From the NCBI GenBank assembly GCA_947579605.1, contig OX388329.1, forward strand, positions 27,940,693-28,004,692: DNA of 64,000 bases. Direction: 5' to 3'. Position numbers and translations under genes: made by a program. This document shows, one piece after another, positions 23,996-33,826 of the stretch (position 1 is its first letter; every line of letters starts with the position of its first letter). The notes under the pieces are model-generated. The model saw nothing but the letters and a program-made list of their open reading frames with translations, was not told the DNA's origin and made no database searches. The DNA is from Athripsodes cinereus. Its lineage: Eukaryota > Arthropoda > Insecta > Trichoptera > Leptoceridae.

Positions 23996-25397
23996 ACAAA
24001 GCTGGCACAAAAATGGCAGGAACGACAGCTATATACGAATATTTTGAGATCTATTGTTTTCATGATTGAATTTGCAATTTAAAAATTCGATGAATTATGT
24101 CATTTTGTACAATGCATCACTTCATAACGTTCTGAAATTGTAGCTATACATAACATGAAATGAACGAAGATAGATCATGATTGTTGTTAGTGTACATTGT
24201 ACATAGACTACCTTATATAACAATTCATAATACACACAATAGCAGATGAAATAATCGGAGTAGCACCAGTAGCAATATTTAATAGTACTCGTACATGGTA
24301 TTGAATAATAGATCCTACCTCGTATCACTATAAATTGCATTGTATAGTCTTTACTATACAAAGTACACAGCGACTTACGTTTGAATCATCTGTATAAACC
24401 AATAATGGAAAAATATCGACTTTCATTAAATTTGATCATTATTTATTTCTCTTTCAGAACCACCTTTAACAATACTCATTATAATTTTCTATATTATCCA
24501 ATATATTAAGAACTTTACAAATTGTTGGTCTAGTCGTTTCGAAAACTCATTCTTAACTGAAATGTTTTACAATCCGAATAAGTCATGATCAATTTTAGGA
24601 ACAAGCTGAACTGAGTGGTATTAGGAATAGTCTTTTTCACAAGTGGACTTAAAACCATATGGTGGTTTAGATAGATAAAAGAGTGTGATCTGAAGAAGAA
24701 TTCAAGCACCTATTTGTGTCTTCGAATGCTGCCCTCTCTTCTGACTTTTTTATCATTAAAATTGGTGTCTTCTTTGCTGCAATGTGAACAATTTCGTCCG
24801 ACACTTTAATGTTCAATACATATTTATTCATGTTTTTTTTATATGTCAAATTATAGTCTCAACACATTTATAGTTGCCAGTAGTTTGATTGTGTTTAAGT
24901 GTCATGTTATTATTCGTATCTCATAGTTGCACTAGGTGTTTACTATGTTTATAGATATGCAGTAGCAGTAGTTAAGTTGTACATTATAGGTGTACTGAAA
25001 CACTCAAAGCTATACTCATCCAGGCACCTAGTATATGGATTGAGTAAAGAGTACAGCTCTGTACTATGACAATGCTAACAAACTATAGTTACTACTATTC
25101 GTTGTATGGACTCTCATCTGGATAGCTATGTCTATTGTATATTATGAATAGACAGACACACAGAGACATATTCGCCTGCATTGAGGATGCTGTTATTTAC
25201 CGCATTGCAGTTCTGTCGGTTGGAGTCAAAACACCTTAAAAGACAATTTTGCAATATTCCTAGTTTTTCGTCCACATAATTCGTTCATAGAATCATGGAT
25301 CCTCTTAAAACTGGGGCAGACAACGGAAAAACTACATTTAATAAAAATGCAAGTTATCTTCTCTGTTCCAATTAATGTTTACACATTCAGGATGCGT
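23996..25397. other. No gene seen
   Basis: AT-rich. Minus-strand frames at 24122-24361 and 24667-24849 are low-complexity and unmatched. Confidence 0.45.
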
Positions 25398-25437
25398 GGC
25401 ATATATAGTGTTGTGGAATTCTCAAGAAATAATTTTT

Positions 25438-25475
25438 CGAGAAATTTACCGAGAAATCTCTCGGTAAATTTCTCG
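25438..25475. repeat. 16-bp perfect inverted repeat inside hAT-like element
   Basis: CGAGAAATTTACCGAG (25438-25453) and its exact complement at 25460-25475 flank a 6-nt loop. Related GAGAAATTTCTC palindromes recur at 25743-25756 and 25779-25805. Confidence 0.85.
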
Positions 25476-25509
25476 AAGTAGAGAATTTACGGAGATTTTT
25501 TTTTATTTT

Positions 25510-25620
25510 TTATTTAACAATATAATAATAATAAATACTTTATTCAATCAATCAACAGCAATGTACAAATGTTGAGACAATTTATCACCAATATGGCTAC
25601 AATTAATTATGGAAACAAAA
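25510..25620 (-). mobile_element. LINE 3' tail (TTA type), nested
   Basis: On the minus strand it reads GTACATTGCTGTTGATTGAT, then TGAATAAAGTATTTATTATT with further TTA units. It is nearly identical to the copy at 9810-9905. It sits between the two palindrome blocks of the hAT-like element, so it inserted later. Confidence 0.65.
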
Positions 25621-25865
25621 AAATGTTACCTACATAGAAAAAAAGTGCTAATAACTGTTGAAAAATCTTGATGTTTGACACCCCACATGCCCATATTTAA
25701 GTTTGGGCGAAAGGTCATAATACCACTATGAAAAATTATGGAGAGAAATTTCTCTTCCATCAGAGGAGAAATTGTCGGAGAAATTTCTCGTTCTCGAGAA
25801 ATTTCTTTGGGGAATTTTCTCTTCTCACATCACTAGGCATATCTCATCGCTGAACTGAATATGAT

Positions 25866-25898
25866 AAATGATTAAACACAGACTATGTTTAATCATTT
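25866..25898. repeat. 13-bp perfect inverted repeat
   Basis: AAATGATTAAACA (25866-25878), a 7-nt loop, then its complement (25886-25898). In DNA this AT-rich it may be chance. Confidence 0.6.
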
Positions 25899-26107
25899 AG
25901 TTAGGTCACAGACTACCCTACAGACCACGGTCACTCAGCCCGGAAATGAATATTCTTTCTATTAAACAGGATGTTTTGTGAATACTTTGTACAAGACAGA
26001 CGAAAACTATACTAGACAGAAAAGAATGGGGTCCAATTCCTTGCTGGTTTATCCACGAGGAATAATATAATATATATACCAATAAATGAATTTGATTAAT
26101 TTTTTAT

Positions 26108-26328
26108 CCATGGAGAACCCGGGAAAGAATTAGTCTCCCACTCATTTCCGTCTTATGTAAAAGGTAGGTGTTCGAAAAAATGAAGATACAATATCTTAAA
26201 TTCAATGATGACGTTTGCTCCTTTCCTAAATGTCTTGATTTTTGTTGTCACGAAGAGGACAGCATTACTTTTTATTACATGCAGCTGGTCAATTGGCTAC
26301 CGGTGATGGTATAACAGTAGTAGTAGGT
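26108..26328 (+). mobile_element. S repeat (SINE-like), copy 2
   Basis: It starts at ATGGAGAACCCGGGAAAGAA (compare GTGGAGCACCCGGTAAAGAA at 55105) and contains TAAAAGGTAGGTGTTCG and CACGAAGAGGACAGC. It ends in CTACCGGTGATGGTATAACA with (GTA)n. It is full length but lacks about 15 bp of the CTACCCCACTTGTGGG region near the 3' end. Confidence 0.75.
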
Positions 26329-26911
26329 ACTCCATATAATACAATAGTCGGTAACATTAAATCTAATCGAAGATTGGAATAATTGACGTGAATGTTCTTT
26401 GGCTCGCACTGCAGTGCTAAAGCAGAAGCAACTATTAGTGAATACCTTGTACAAACTATTCTAGATGCATTCACTACTATATGTATTAATATAATATGTT
26501 CTCTAGATACAATACGATAGGATAATAAGAGCAATATAACCACAAACAACAACAATTGCACCAATCGCATTGCATACATTTTGTTGGCAACAATCATAAT
26601 AATTTAGGAAATGCTTCACGATGTGTACATATTTTTATTTTTAATTATTTTACTGCATTGCTGTCATTTCTAAGTACATCATCAATTATTTAAAAACAAC
26701 TCACTCACTCGCCCTTTAACCTGCCTCCCTGAACCACAGTGAAAAAATAGTTCACTCTATGGATGGTGAGATTTTTTATATATCGTGTCTCTGACCATTG
26801 AGTCACCTCTTATCAGAACATTCCTAGAGCTCTAATATCGTTAAAATAGGAGCAGTTTTTTGTGAAAGAGACACATAAATAAATGAGATTTTAAAATTAT
26901 AACTTTAGTTA

Positions 26912-27074
26912 AGATTTTTTTAACGCGGTGGAAAAATTGCTATTCAAACTTCTCAGCATTATACAACCAGATAAGTCTTTATATGATCAGTCATGATCAC
27001 ACAAAAAGTTCACAATCTAATACTGGAAATAATTGATTTATTCAGGTACACGGGATATCAAAGGATTATGCTTG
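26912..27074 (+). repeat. Dispersed repeat R1, copy 2
   Basis: Same block order as 2857-3016: TTTAACGCGGTGGA, CATTATACAACCAGATAAGT, ATGATCAGTCATGATC and GGGATATCAAAGGATTATG. Together the two copies give unit limits of about 160 bp. The family is unknown. Confidence 0.65.
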
Positions 27075-27162
27075 TTTTAAAGATTATTATTATTATTTTT
27101 CTTATGTCATATGTAGTTACTTAGGATTTTCTCTCGGTATTCCAGGTGACATGGACACATGT

Positions 27163-27342
27163 GCTAAGTGTCACCCGTTTCTGTGTCAGTTCGTTAAGTT
27201 TCACCAATATCTGTGTCAGTTAGCTAAGCGTCACCCGTTTCTGTGTCACTTCGTTAAGTTTCACCAATATCTGTGTCAGTTAGCTAAGCGTCACCCGTTT
27301 CTGTGTCACTTCGTTAAGTTTTACCAATTTTTGTCTCAGTAA
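27163..27342 (+). repeat. 30-bp minisatellite, six units (60-bp dimers)
   Basis: Six 30-bp units start at 27163, 27193, 27223, 27253, 27283 and 27313. Odd units read GCTAAGCGTCACCCGTTTCT and even units GTTAAGTTTCACCAATATCT, so the array has a dimeric higher-order pattern. Because 30 is divisible by three, a 63-aa frame (27151-27342) encodes alternating HPFLC.FVKF / HQYLCQLAKR decapeptides. I consider that frame incidental, since no gene signals surround it. Confidence 0.9.
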
Positions 27343-27862
27343 GGGCCGAAATTATAAACGAGGAACCCAATATTCGTAAGTATGTCGACACTTTACGAAC
27401 GGATGGCGATCTGTTCGTACATTCTACTAGATACTGCATTATAAAACTATTTTTCAATTCGTTAAAAAGAAATATTTTTGACTACTGTACCCATTGTTTT
27501 CAACCGGTGGTCACATAAGATCTTGCCTGTCCCTTTTATCTACCTGCTCCCCATTCATAAAAACTTCACCCAACAATCTCATAATTTACACAAAACAAAT
27601 GAGTAAATGACAGCGATGCTATGAGAATATATCCTAACAAAACACGTGCGTAGTTATTTCTTTCTCTCTTCAGGCAAATAGTGAGACAGCAATGCTAGTC
27701 GTCAAAACTAATCCCTGGTCGGTCGGCCAGTTAAAGCCGATGGTAGCATTTTACTGAAATAATATCAACGGATGTTTATAATGATGAAAAACGAGTAGTT
27801 ATATCAAATTTTGGACCATATTAAAATGACTTGAGCTAACGGACTTTTATAATGTTGGCCCT
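27342..27862. mobile_element. 521-bp TIR element inserted in the minisatellite
   Basis: The left end AGGGCCGAAATTATAAACGA and the complement of the right end, AGGGCCAACATTATAAAAG, match over about 17 positions. Both are flanked by TA (27340-27341 and 27863-27864), and the 30-bp minisatellite continues on the far side. That context makes this an insertion rather than a random inverted repeat. No transposase frame is present. The TA target and short TIR would fit a Tc1/mariner-mobilised MITE, which is an inference. Confidence 0.7.
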
Positions 27863-27864
27863 TA

Positions 27865-27963
27865 GTTAAGTTTCACCCGTTCATGTGTCAGTTCATTAAG
27901 TTTAACCCGTTTCATGTCAGTTCATTAAGTTTCACCCGTTTCTGTGTCAATTCGTTAAATTTT
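27865..27963 (+). repeat. 30-bp minisatellite, displaced part
   Basis: Three units (27865-27894, 27895-27923 with one base lost, 27924-27953) and a partial fourth read RTTAAGTTTCACCCGTTTCT and GTGTCAGTTC. They belong to the array at 27163-27342 and were separated from it by the inserted 521-bp element. Confidence 0.85.
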
Positions 27964-28207
27964 GTTTATTTGTAAAAATTTACTCATTATTCTTATATTA
28001 TTTTTACAAATGGAAATAATAATTTCTACTGAGATCATTACAGCTTTTGGCTATCAATACAATTCTAAAGAAAACAAGAGATATAATGTTCTTAATTGAT
28101 TTGATGAATATACGTTAATAAGAAAGATCAAAGATCAAGAATGATGGGAATTGATAAAATTTGGAAAGATAAATGCATAAATGCTCAAGAAACGAAAGAT
28201 AACTGAT

Positions 28208-28465
28208 ATAACATAACATAACATAACATAACACATATAGACAATTCACACAGACCGAGCTAGTCCCAAACTAAGATATGAATCTTGTATTATGGGTACT
28301 AACATGGCGATACACATATACAATGCACTAAACACATATACATGTAACACCCAGACCCAGGACAATCTGAAAAAGGTCATTCTTCATTTTGCCCTGGCCG
28401 GGAATCGAACCCGGGACCTCGTGACTCAAAGGCAAGTGCGTTGACCTCCGCGCCACACCGGTCGG
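28208..28465 (-). mobile_element. tRNA-derived SINE, family A, copy 3 (fullest)
   Basis: On the minus strand it starts CCGACCGGTGTGGCGCGGAG (A box), with B box GGTTCGATTCC (complement of 28401-28411). The body runs from AAAATGAAGAATGACCTTTT to GTGTGAATTGTCTATATG, and the tail is (TTATG)n (28208-28232). It is the best reference copy in the window. The pentanucleotide tail, instead of poly-A, suggests mobilisation by a LINE that recognises a specific 3' end. Confidence 0.9.
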
Positions 28466-28469
28466 ATAT

Positions 28470-29545
28470 GTATTATAAATAATTTTTAGGAATACATCGT
28501 AACATTATACGATGGTCAATCCTTTTTATTAAATTTTATTGAATTATATACATATGTATTTAGGTACCTAGATACTTATTTTATTCATCACATGAATTTC
28601 AATTGCTTTCCAGGCATGTTTCCTATTGGCGAGTATGCAAATAATAATGTTTCCCATGTTCTAACATTCACAGAATGCAGACTAATCGCTTGAATTTGAT
28701 AGTTTGGTTCTCTAACAATTTACACCTAGTTTCATAATGATATTAACAGCACATTCATACAAACGTGAATTCGTAATAATTTTAATCATCAACATGACAA
28801 AGTTTCACAATCATACTACATATAATTTGGTTAATGGAAGACTCGTAGCAAATTTGATTTTGAGTGACTCGTAGCTGATAATTTATAGCCTCTCATTATT
28901 AATACAAAATAATGTTCAATATACAAATTACATAAATACACACTTTTTAATCTTCGTAAAAATAAAAACCTGGACAAAAAATCACATTTATACTATAAGT
29001 ATCATATTATGTGCATAAGTATACACATCTATGTCCAGACTCGTCTCACTCTTTATATAAATTATTGCTATAAAGTTCAGTTAATACTATTAATTTAATG
29101 ACTGCATGTTTTGTTCATTACTAAAAGTCTTTAAAATAAAATGCATATTTAGACATTGATTGCTAAATAGACACGTTTAAAATTATGTCTTATATATAAT
29201 TTTATGTCAATCAGTCTTAAACGAGCGTTGGTTCAAAAGGTTAGTTCATATCTCCCTCGAGCTTTTCATCGTAGATGCATTTATCTAAGTATGTAGGTAC
29301 GTCTTGATTCAGGTCCATATATTACAAATGCACCTTATTACAACAATCACAACAGTTTATTTATATTATGCTCATACTGGTACATACTATCATTTGTGTT
29401 TCAGACTTGAAGGACATTCATTGTTTTATTTTATTTTATGAAGGTATTTTTATGTCTTTCAGGTATGAAGAGTATCCTTTACTTCAGCATTAGAAGAAAA
29501 GAGAACATCACTAACTAAATGTCATGGAGTGAGACAGCATAATAT
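28470..29545. other. No gene seen
   Basis: AT-rich. No ORF above 60 aa and no repeat shared with the rest of the window was noticed. Confidence 0.5.
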
Positions 29546-29547
29546 TA

Positions 29548-29692
29548 ATATTTTTATTTATTCACCCTTTACTGGACATTGATCACAATACATACAATAT
29601 TATATAAAAATGCATTCAAATTCGATAAACTTAATCAATATACAGAGGGCGAGTTTATGACAAGGGCGCGATCTCTTTCAACTAACCCAAAT
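29548..29692 (-). mobile_element. LINE 3' UTR tail, GGAAGARATCG type, copy 1
   Basis: The minus-strand reading has GTTAGTTGAAAGAGATCGCG, then TAAACTCGCCCTCTGTA and an AT-rich AATAAATA end. It aligns with 46388-46515 and more weakly with 52955-53075. These blocks are common as untranslated ends of insect LINEs. No coding part remains. Confidence 0.6.
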
Positions 29693-29699
29693 TATTAAT

Positions 29700-30450
29700 T
29701 TGTTGACATAGTTTTAAAAGAAATTTGTACTAAACCACAATCCTAGTAAGTCTATAGCTTAGACATGTTTTTCAGAGATCCCAGATCATCGATGGTCACA
29801 GAAATTCTGGTTCCTTCAAATTTTTTGCTACACATAATAGGTATGTTGAATATTTTTAAAATTAAACCAGTAAGTACCTTTATTTCATTCTCTTGTACGT
29901 AGAAAGTACGAATATTTGCAAAATGCGTCGGCGATTAATGTTTATTGATCATAAATCACATAATATATTGGTATTAACATTTATGTCTTTACCTCGCTCG
30001 CCAAGTAATACTTAATACAACAGCTTTAGAATATTTCCCACGATCACCGTTGCAAATACTGGTTTTGCATTTTGTGAACTTTAAGTAAACCAGTTTGTTA
30101 TACAATAAATGATATAATTTGCACCACTTGAAACATTTTGTATTCTCAAAATATATTTTGGTATAATATTCTATTACACTTACAATAGATTAAGCATTAT
30201 TATTCATGATATTTTTTGGTCTTGTTTTCGGAGGGAGTTCCCAGAAAGTGAGGGGAGGGTTAATGTGCCCAATTTAATTCGTCATTATGCCACCAGTGGC
30301 GTTGTTGTCTAGAGAATAAAAGACACGTTCCAACACAAAGATCTTTATAGTTTAGACAAGGTGATGCAGTACTAATTTTCTCATAAAATATGTCAACATT
30401 GAGATAGTAAACGTATGCACGCTTCAGGTTCTAAAGATCTCCATTGCTGA
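29700..30450. other. No gene seen
   Basis: AT-rich, with nothing recognisable on either strand. Confidence 0.5.
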
Positions 30451-30455
30451 CTTAC

Positions 30456-30527
30456 AGGACACTTGAAAACTTACGATAAAGACTGGGATACCAATTTTTG
30501 CCAAGTGCCCCACGGAAAAATAGTGAT
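30456..30527 (-). mobile_element. S repeat, 5' part only
   Basis: AGGACACTTGAAAACTTACG, AATTTTTGCC and GTGCCCCACGG are the complement of the S 5' region (CGTGGAGCACCCGG...TTCGAGTGTCCT). It is directly followed by a LINE F 3' end in the opposite orientation. Confidence 0.55.
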
Positions 30528-30544
30528 ATTTCTGCTAATCGTGA

Positions 30545-30758
30545 TATTATATGGAAGAGGACGGAAAACCGGTGGGCCGCACTAGAAGAAGCTGGCAAGG
30601 GCAGGTGTCGAACTAGTGAGTTGAAAGGCTTGGTTTGGAGTGGCCAGAGGTCTCCTGGAAGCAGCGGTGGACAGGGATCTCTGGAGGAGGTACCTAGTTG
30701 CAATGGACCCCCGACCCAACTAGGACAAGTGGAAGAAGATGTATGTATGTAGATATAT
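30545..30758 (+). mobile_element. LINE family F 3' end, copy 2
   Basis: AGAAGCTGGCAAGGGCAGGT, TTGGTTTGGAGTGGCCAGAG, CAGCGGTGGACAGGGATCTC and GGACCCCCGACCCAACTAGG, closed by (TATG)n, match 19548-19697 closely. An 84-aa plus-strand ORF through it (SGQRSPGSSGGQ...) is non-native. Only the last ~210 bp of the element is present. Confidence 0.7.
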
Positions 30759-31324
30759 ATTAAAGTGTTATTTTACAATTGTTATAGTTTTCGTATCAAA
30801 ATCAAGCAAAACGAGTATTAACTACATAACTCCATTTTTCCACGTAGGTACTCTATCCTTCAAAAAGTAAAAGACATTTGATAAATGAATTCGGCGGTAA
30901 TGAGGTAGGTATTATAATATTATGCTACCAGAATCAAAACTACGATAACTTACGATAGTTGACAATACTATTATTAGACTTTGCGGTTTTAATAAAATTT
31001 TCCAACACATGTAACTATTACTTACTTTTATTACTACGAATTATTATAACCAATGGTAGGTATAATAATCTGATAAGAGACCTTTGTATGTTTCCATGGC
31101 AGCAAATAGTTAGTTAGTGTTTACTTATAGTTACTACAACTACAAACAGTAACGCTAGTCACAGTATGAACTAGTCGTATAATTCATATATGAGTATACC
31201 TAGTAATAGCATATAATTTGTATAATATAGACATTCCTTGGCGTAGACATTTTGTTCTAATATTGGTTATAATAAAAAAAACATAATATGCCTGCTTGGA
31301 AGAGGTAATTACTACTTGCTTACT

Positions 31325-31415
31325 TATATCTTTCATCTCTCCACTGCTGAATATAGGTGTCATCCAAACTTTTCCATATTTTCGCGGTCTTAAGCATGAT
31401 GGATCCACTTTTTTC
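31325..31415 (-). pseudogene. LINE C-terminus scrap (WKSL..TYIQQW)
   Basis: The minus-strand frame reads LKTAKIWKSLDDTYIQQW then RDERYK and a stop. This matches the extreme C-terminus of the family seen at 6715-6955. The DNA phrase CTGCTGAATATAGG, complement of the YIQQ codons, is shared with 6730. Confidence 0.65.
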
Positions 31416-31639
31416 CTCTTAATTTGGATAATATCTTTGTTTTTTGTTGTTCAAAATTGTTTTGTTTCTTGATATATTCTTTCTTGTTTGTATTGACATA
31501 TCCTATTGACTTCTTCTGTTATGCATTATTTTATTTTTTGACTGCTTGATATTAATTGATATCTCTAAATTTAACTTAATTATTTTATATTTGACTTGTG
31601 ATTTTTGATTATCGTGTCTGTTTGTATTTGTTGTCTATT

Positions 31640-31698
31640 ATACAGTTTGTTTAACATGTAAAAGGCTCACATATGTAAATAAATGTTATTTGCCTATT
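31640..31698 (+). mobile_element. LINE 3' tail
   Basis: TTTAACATGTAAAAGGCTC then ATATGTAAATAAATG. The similar block TTTAACATGTGAAAGGCTC...TGTAAATTAATAAATAAATA lies at 45845-45945, so this is a shared retroelement end. Confidence 0.5.
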
Positions 31699-31959
31699 TT
31701 ATTAATAAAATTTATATTATACTCCAATATTCTTCCCATCTTCCGTTCTCTCTTTGACTTAAATATGACTGGCCTATACCTCCTCAGCGTGGCGACTTTT
31801 CCAATAACATCTAGAACTCTCGTTTTTTATTTCATTATCTTAAGCTACTTCTCAGATTTTATCTTTCCATAGCTTGCTGTACGATTTCAATTTTCTTTTA
31901 TTTGCGTTTTCTTTTTTTTTTCAGTCTTATGCGTAGTTTCCTACTTCTTTCATTCTTCT

Positions 31960-32168
31960 TCTTCTAAGTCGGTCCCTCAATGCTGAGGATCGTGACCACC
32001 ATGACCCCAACCAAGCGACAAGCTCCTCCACCGTGCCCTGTCCTCCGCCTGCCTAAACGCCTCACACATTGTACACCCTGCAGTATCTCTCACATGATCT
32101 GACCATCTTGTCGGTATTCAGTCTTTGCTTCTTCTTCCTTCGACCAGACAAAATAATTCTTCTTCTGT
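31960..32168 (-). pseudogene. LINE C-terminus scrap beside the LTR element
   Basis: The minus-strand frames include REILQGVQCVRRL-type text, then RTGHGGGACRLVG and, in a shifted frame, DRARWRSLSLGWGH. It is the usual end of a LINE protein followed by TGAGGGACCGA. The LTR retrotransposon inserted 5 bp beyond its right edge. Confidence 0.5.
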
Positions 32169-32169
32169 C

Positions 32170-32174
32170 ATTAT
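32170..32174. repeat. Target-site duplication of LTR element (left)
   Basis: ATTAT, repeated exactly at 36849-36853 on the other side of the element. Five bases is the usual duplication length for Ty3/gypsy integrases. Confidence 0.85.
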
Positions 32175-32349
32175 TGTTTGGTTTTATATTTTTAATAAAT
32201 AAAACGATACTTTATTAACAATGAGGTTTTATTCAAAAGCACATGTTTAATTTCACTTTTAGTCACCTCGTTCCTTTGTCTCCCCCCGGCCTTCCTGTCA
32301 CTTTGCATCCAGCCAGTGTCTAATGTTGCCAACCTTAATATATATAACA
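32175..32349 (-). repeat. 3' LTR (175 bp)
   Basis: On the minus strand it starts TGTTATATATATTAAGG and ends AAAACCAAACA, with the usual TG...CA limits. By eye it is identical at all 175 positions to the LTR at 36674-36848. A TATATATATT stretch near the start and two AATAAA signals are visible, so promoter and polyadenylation functions can fit within it. Confidence 0.95.
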
Positions 32350-32361
32350 TCCTCCTTTTTT
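32350..32361 (-). other. Polypurine tract
   Basis: AAAAAAGGAGGA on the minus strand lies directly against the 3' LTR, the position from which plus-strand DNA synthesis is primed. Confidence 0.85.
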
Positions 32362-32476
32362 AGTTTAAAGAAGATTAATCTATTACATAATATAACTTAA
32401 CCAACAATTATAACTAATATAACTTTATAAGGATTACTTATTCAAAAGTACAAACTTAATTACTAATTATTACATA

Positions 32477-33826
32477 CTATATATTATAATATTCATTCAG
32501 ATAATCTGGTCGTTTGGAAATTCGTCCACTCCTAGTAGTATAAGTCTGCTGATCCGAAATGTTTGTCTCAGTGCCGCCTTCATCAGTACTATTCTCTTGA
32601 GAATTTGAGAAATGAGACTGAGATGATGATGAGACTGGATTTGACTGATATAGTGAGGTTGGTTCATTCGCTTGACTGACTTTAGACTGACTTAATTTTT
32701 CATTATCTTTAGAACATGATGGAAATGACAAATACGATTTCATTTTATATTTGGATGTGTCCAATATCAGATGATAGCGATTTCTTCTATACGTTACCCC
32801 TTCATTTGATTTTATAAGATATGACCGAGGAACATTATTTATTACATCCAACACTACTCCTGGCTCCCACTGACTACTAGCTAACTTTTTGAACATTATA
32901 TAATCACCTATCTTAAATGGAGTAAGACTCTTTTTATTCCTATCATAGTACATCTTATAATTACTTTTATGTTTCTGCATTTGTCTAATCATATTTCTAC
33001 TATTAATTATTTTTGGTTTCAATAGTTCTGTTTTCATTGGTATATTAATTCTCAATTTTCTAGACATTAACAATTCTGCAGGAGATTTCATATATTCTTT
33101 TTCATTATTGCGATAATGTAATAACCCTAAATAAGGATCTGTATTTTCTTCATATGATTTGAGTAAAATATTTTTCACAATCTTCACAGCTGATTCTGAT
33201 TGCCCATTTGATTGAGGAAAATTTGGGCTTGTCAAAGTATGTTCTATATCCCAATCTATACAAAAGTTTTTGAATTCCGAAGAATTAAAGGGGGGGCCAT
33301 TATCCGACATTAATTTTAAGGGAATGCCATGCCTGGCAAAAATTGATTTAAAATGCGTAATTACATGTGATGCACAAGATCCTGTGTTTAATAATGCCAC
33401 TTCTACATATTTTGAATAGTAATCTACCACAACTAAGTATTTTTTATTTCTGACTTGAAATAAATCAGCACCTACCTTCTCCCAAGGTGTGTTTGGTATA
33501 TCACTAACAATCAAAGGTTCATGAGGATTCCCAGGTCTGTATTTTAAACATATTTCACAATTTTCTACAATTTGTTTTATATCTCTATTAATATTAGGCC
33601 AGAATATGACACCTTTAGCAACATTTTTTGTTCTGTTAATTCCCATATGACCTACATGAATATCATTTAACATGTTCTTGCGCATTCCTTGTGGTATAAT
33701 TAAACTATTATTTCTAAAAATCAAATCATCCATTACACTAATTTCTGACCTGTAATTCCAATATGGTCTTACAGTAATTTCTACTTTGTTTTTATATTGT
33801 GGCCAACCCTCCAAGTAATATTTTTT
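32477..33826 (-). CDS. pol: Integrase region of pol
   Basis: Integrates the cDNA copy into host DNA. The frame is open from just after a TGA at 33827-33829, giving about 450 codons. Counting from the TTG at 33814: a zinc-binding HHCC module (H53, H56, C86, C89), then a catalytic core with D117, D171 and E207, giving D,D-35-E spacing. A basic C-terminal part includes a GPY/F-like stretch (WEPGVVLDV...PRSYLI...RRNRYH). A serine-rich tail ends in YYNI. No chromodomain is seen. It is in the +1 frame relative to the upstream RT-RNase H frame, with which it overlaps by about 35 bases around a run of seven A (33821-33827). All catalytic residues are present. Confidence 0.95.
   Translation of the reverse strand, partial: KKYYLEGWPQYKNKVEITVRPYWNYRSEISVMDDLIFRNNSLIIPQGMRKNMLNDIHVGHMGINRTKNVAKGVIFWPNINRDIKQIVENCEICLKYRPGNPHEPLIVSDIPNTPWEKVGADLFQVRNKKYLVVVDYYSKYVEVALLNTGSCASHVITHFKSIFARHGIPLKLMSDNGPPFNSSEFKNFCIDWDIEHTLTSPNFPQSNGQSESAVKIVKNILLKSYEENTDPYLGLLHYRNNEKEYMKSPAELLMSRKLRINIPMKTELLKPKIINSRNMIRQMQKHKSNYKMYYDRNKKSLTPFKIGDYIMFKKLASSQWEPGVVLDVINNVPRSYLIKSNEGVTYRRNRYHLILDTSKYKMKSYLSFPSCSKDNEKLSQSKVSQANEPTSLYQSNPVSSSSQSHFSNSQENSTDEGGTETNISDQQTYTTRSGRISKRPDYLNEYYNI

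Larger units (their letters stand above)
25406..25835. mobile_element. hAT-like non-autonomous element, palindrome-rich
   Basis: The ends are TAGTGTTGTGG (left) and, on the complement, TAGTGATGTGAG (right), close to the hAT terminal pattern YAGNGNTG. They are flanked by GGCATATA (25398-25405) and GGCATATC (25836-25843), a 7/8 match and the 8-bp size expected for hAT target duplications. The body is built from GAGAAATTTCTC-type palindromes in both halves. There is no transposase, and about 110 bp of LINE tail is nested in the middle. It would need a transposase supplied in trans. Confidence 0.65.

Noticed and set aside
26289..26597. 102-aa minus-strand ORF with a hydrophobic N-terminus, like a secreted peptide
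   Set aside because: Its last ~15 codons lie in an S repeat, and the hydrophobic run comes from AT-rich codons. No supporting gene structure.
27163..27960. CRISPR-like array (30-bp repeats)
   Set aside because: Units are contiguous with no spacers, the context is eukaryotic, and it is a minisatellite split by a transposon.
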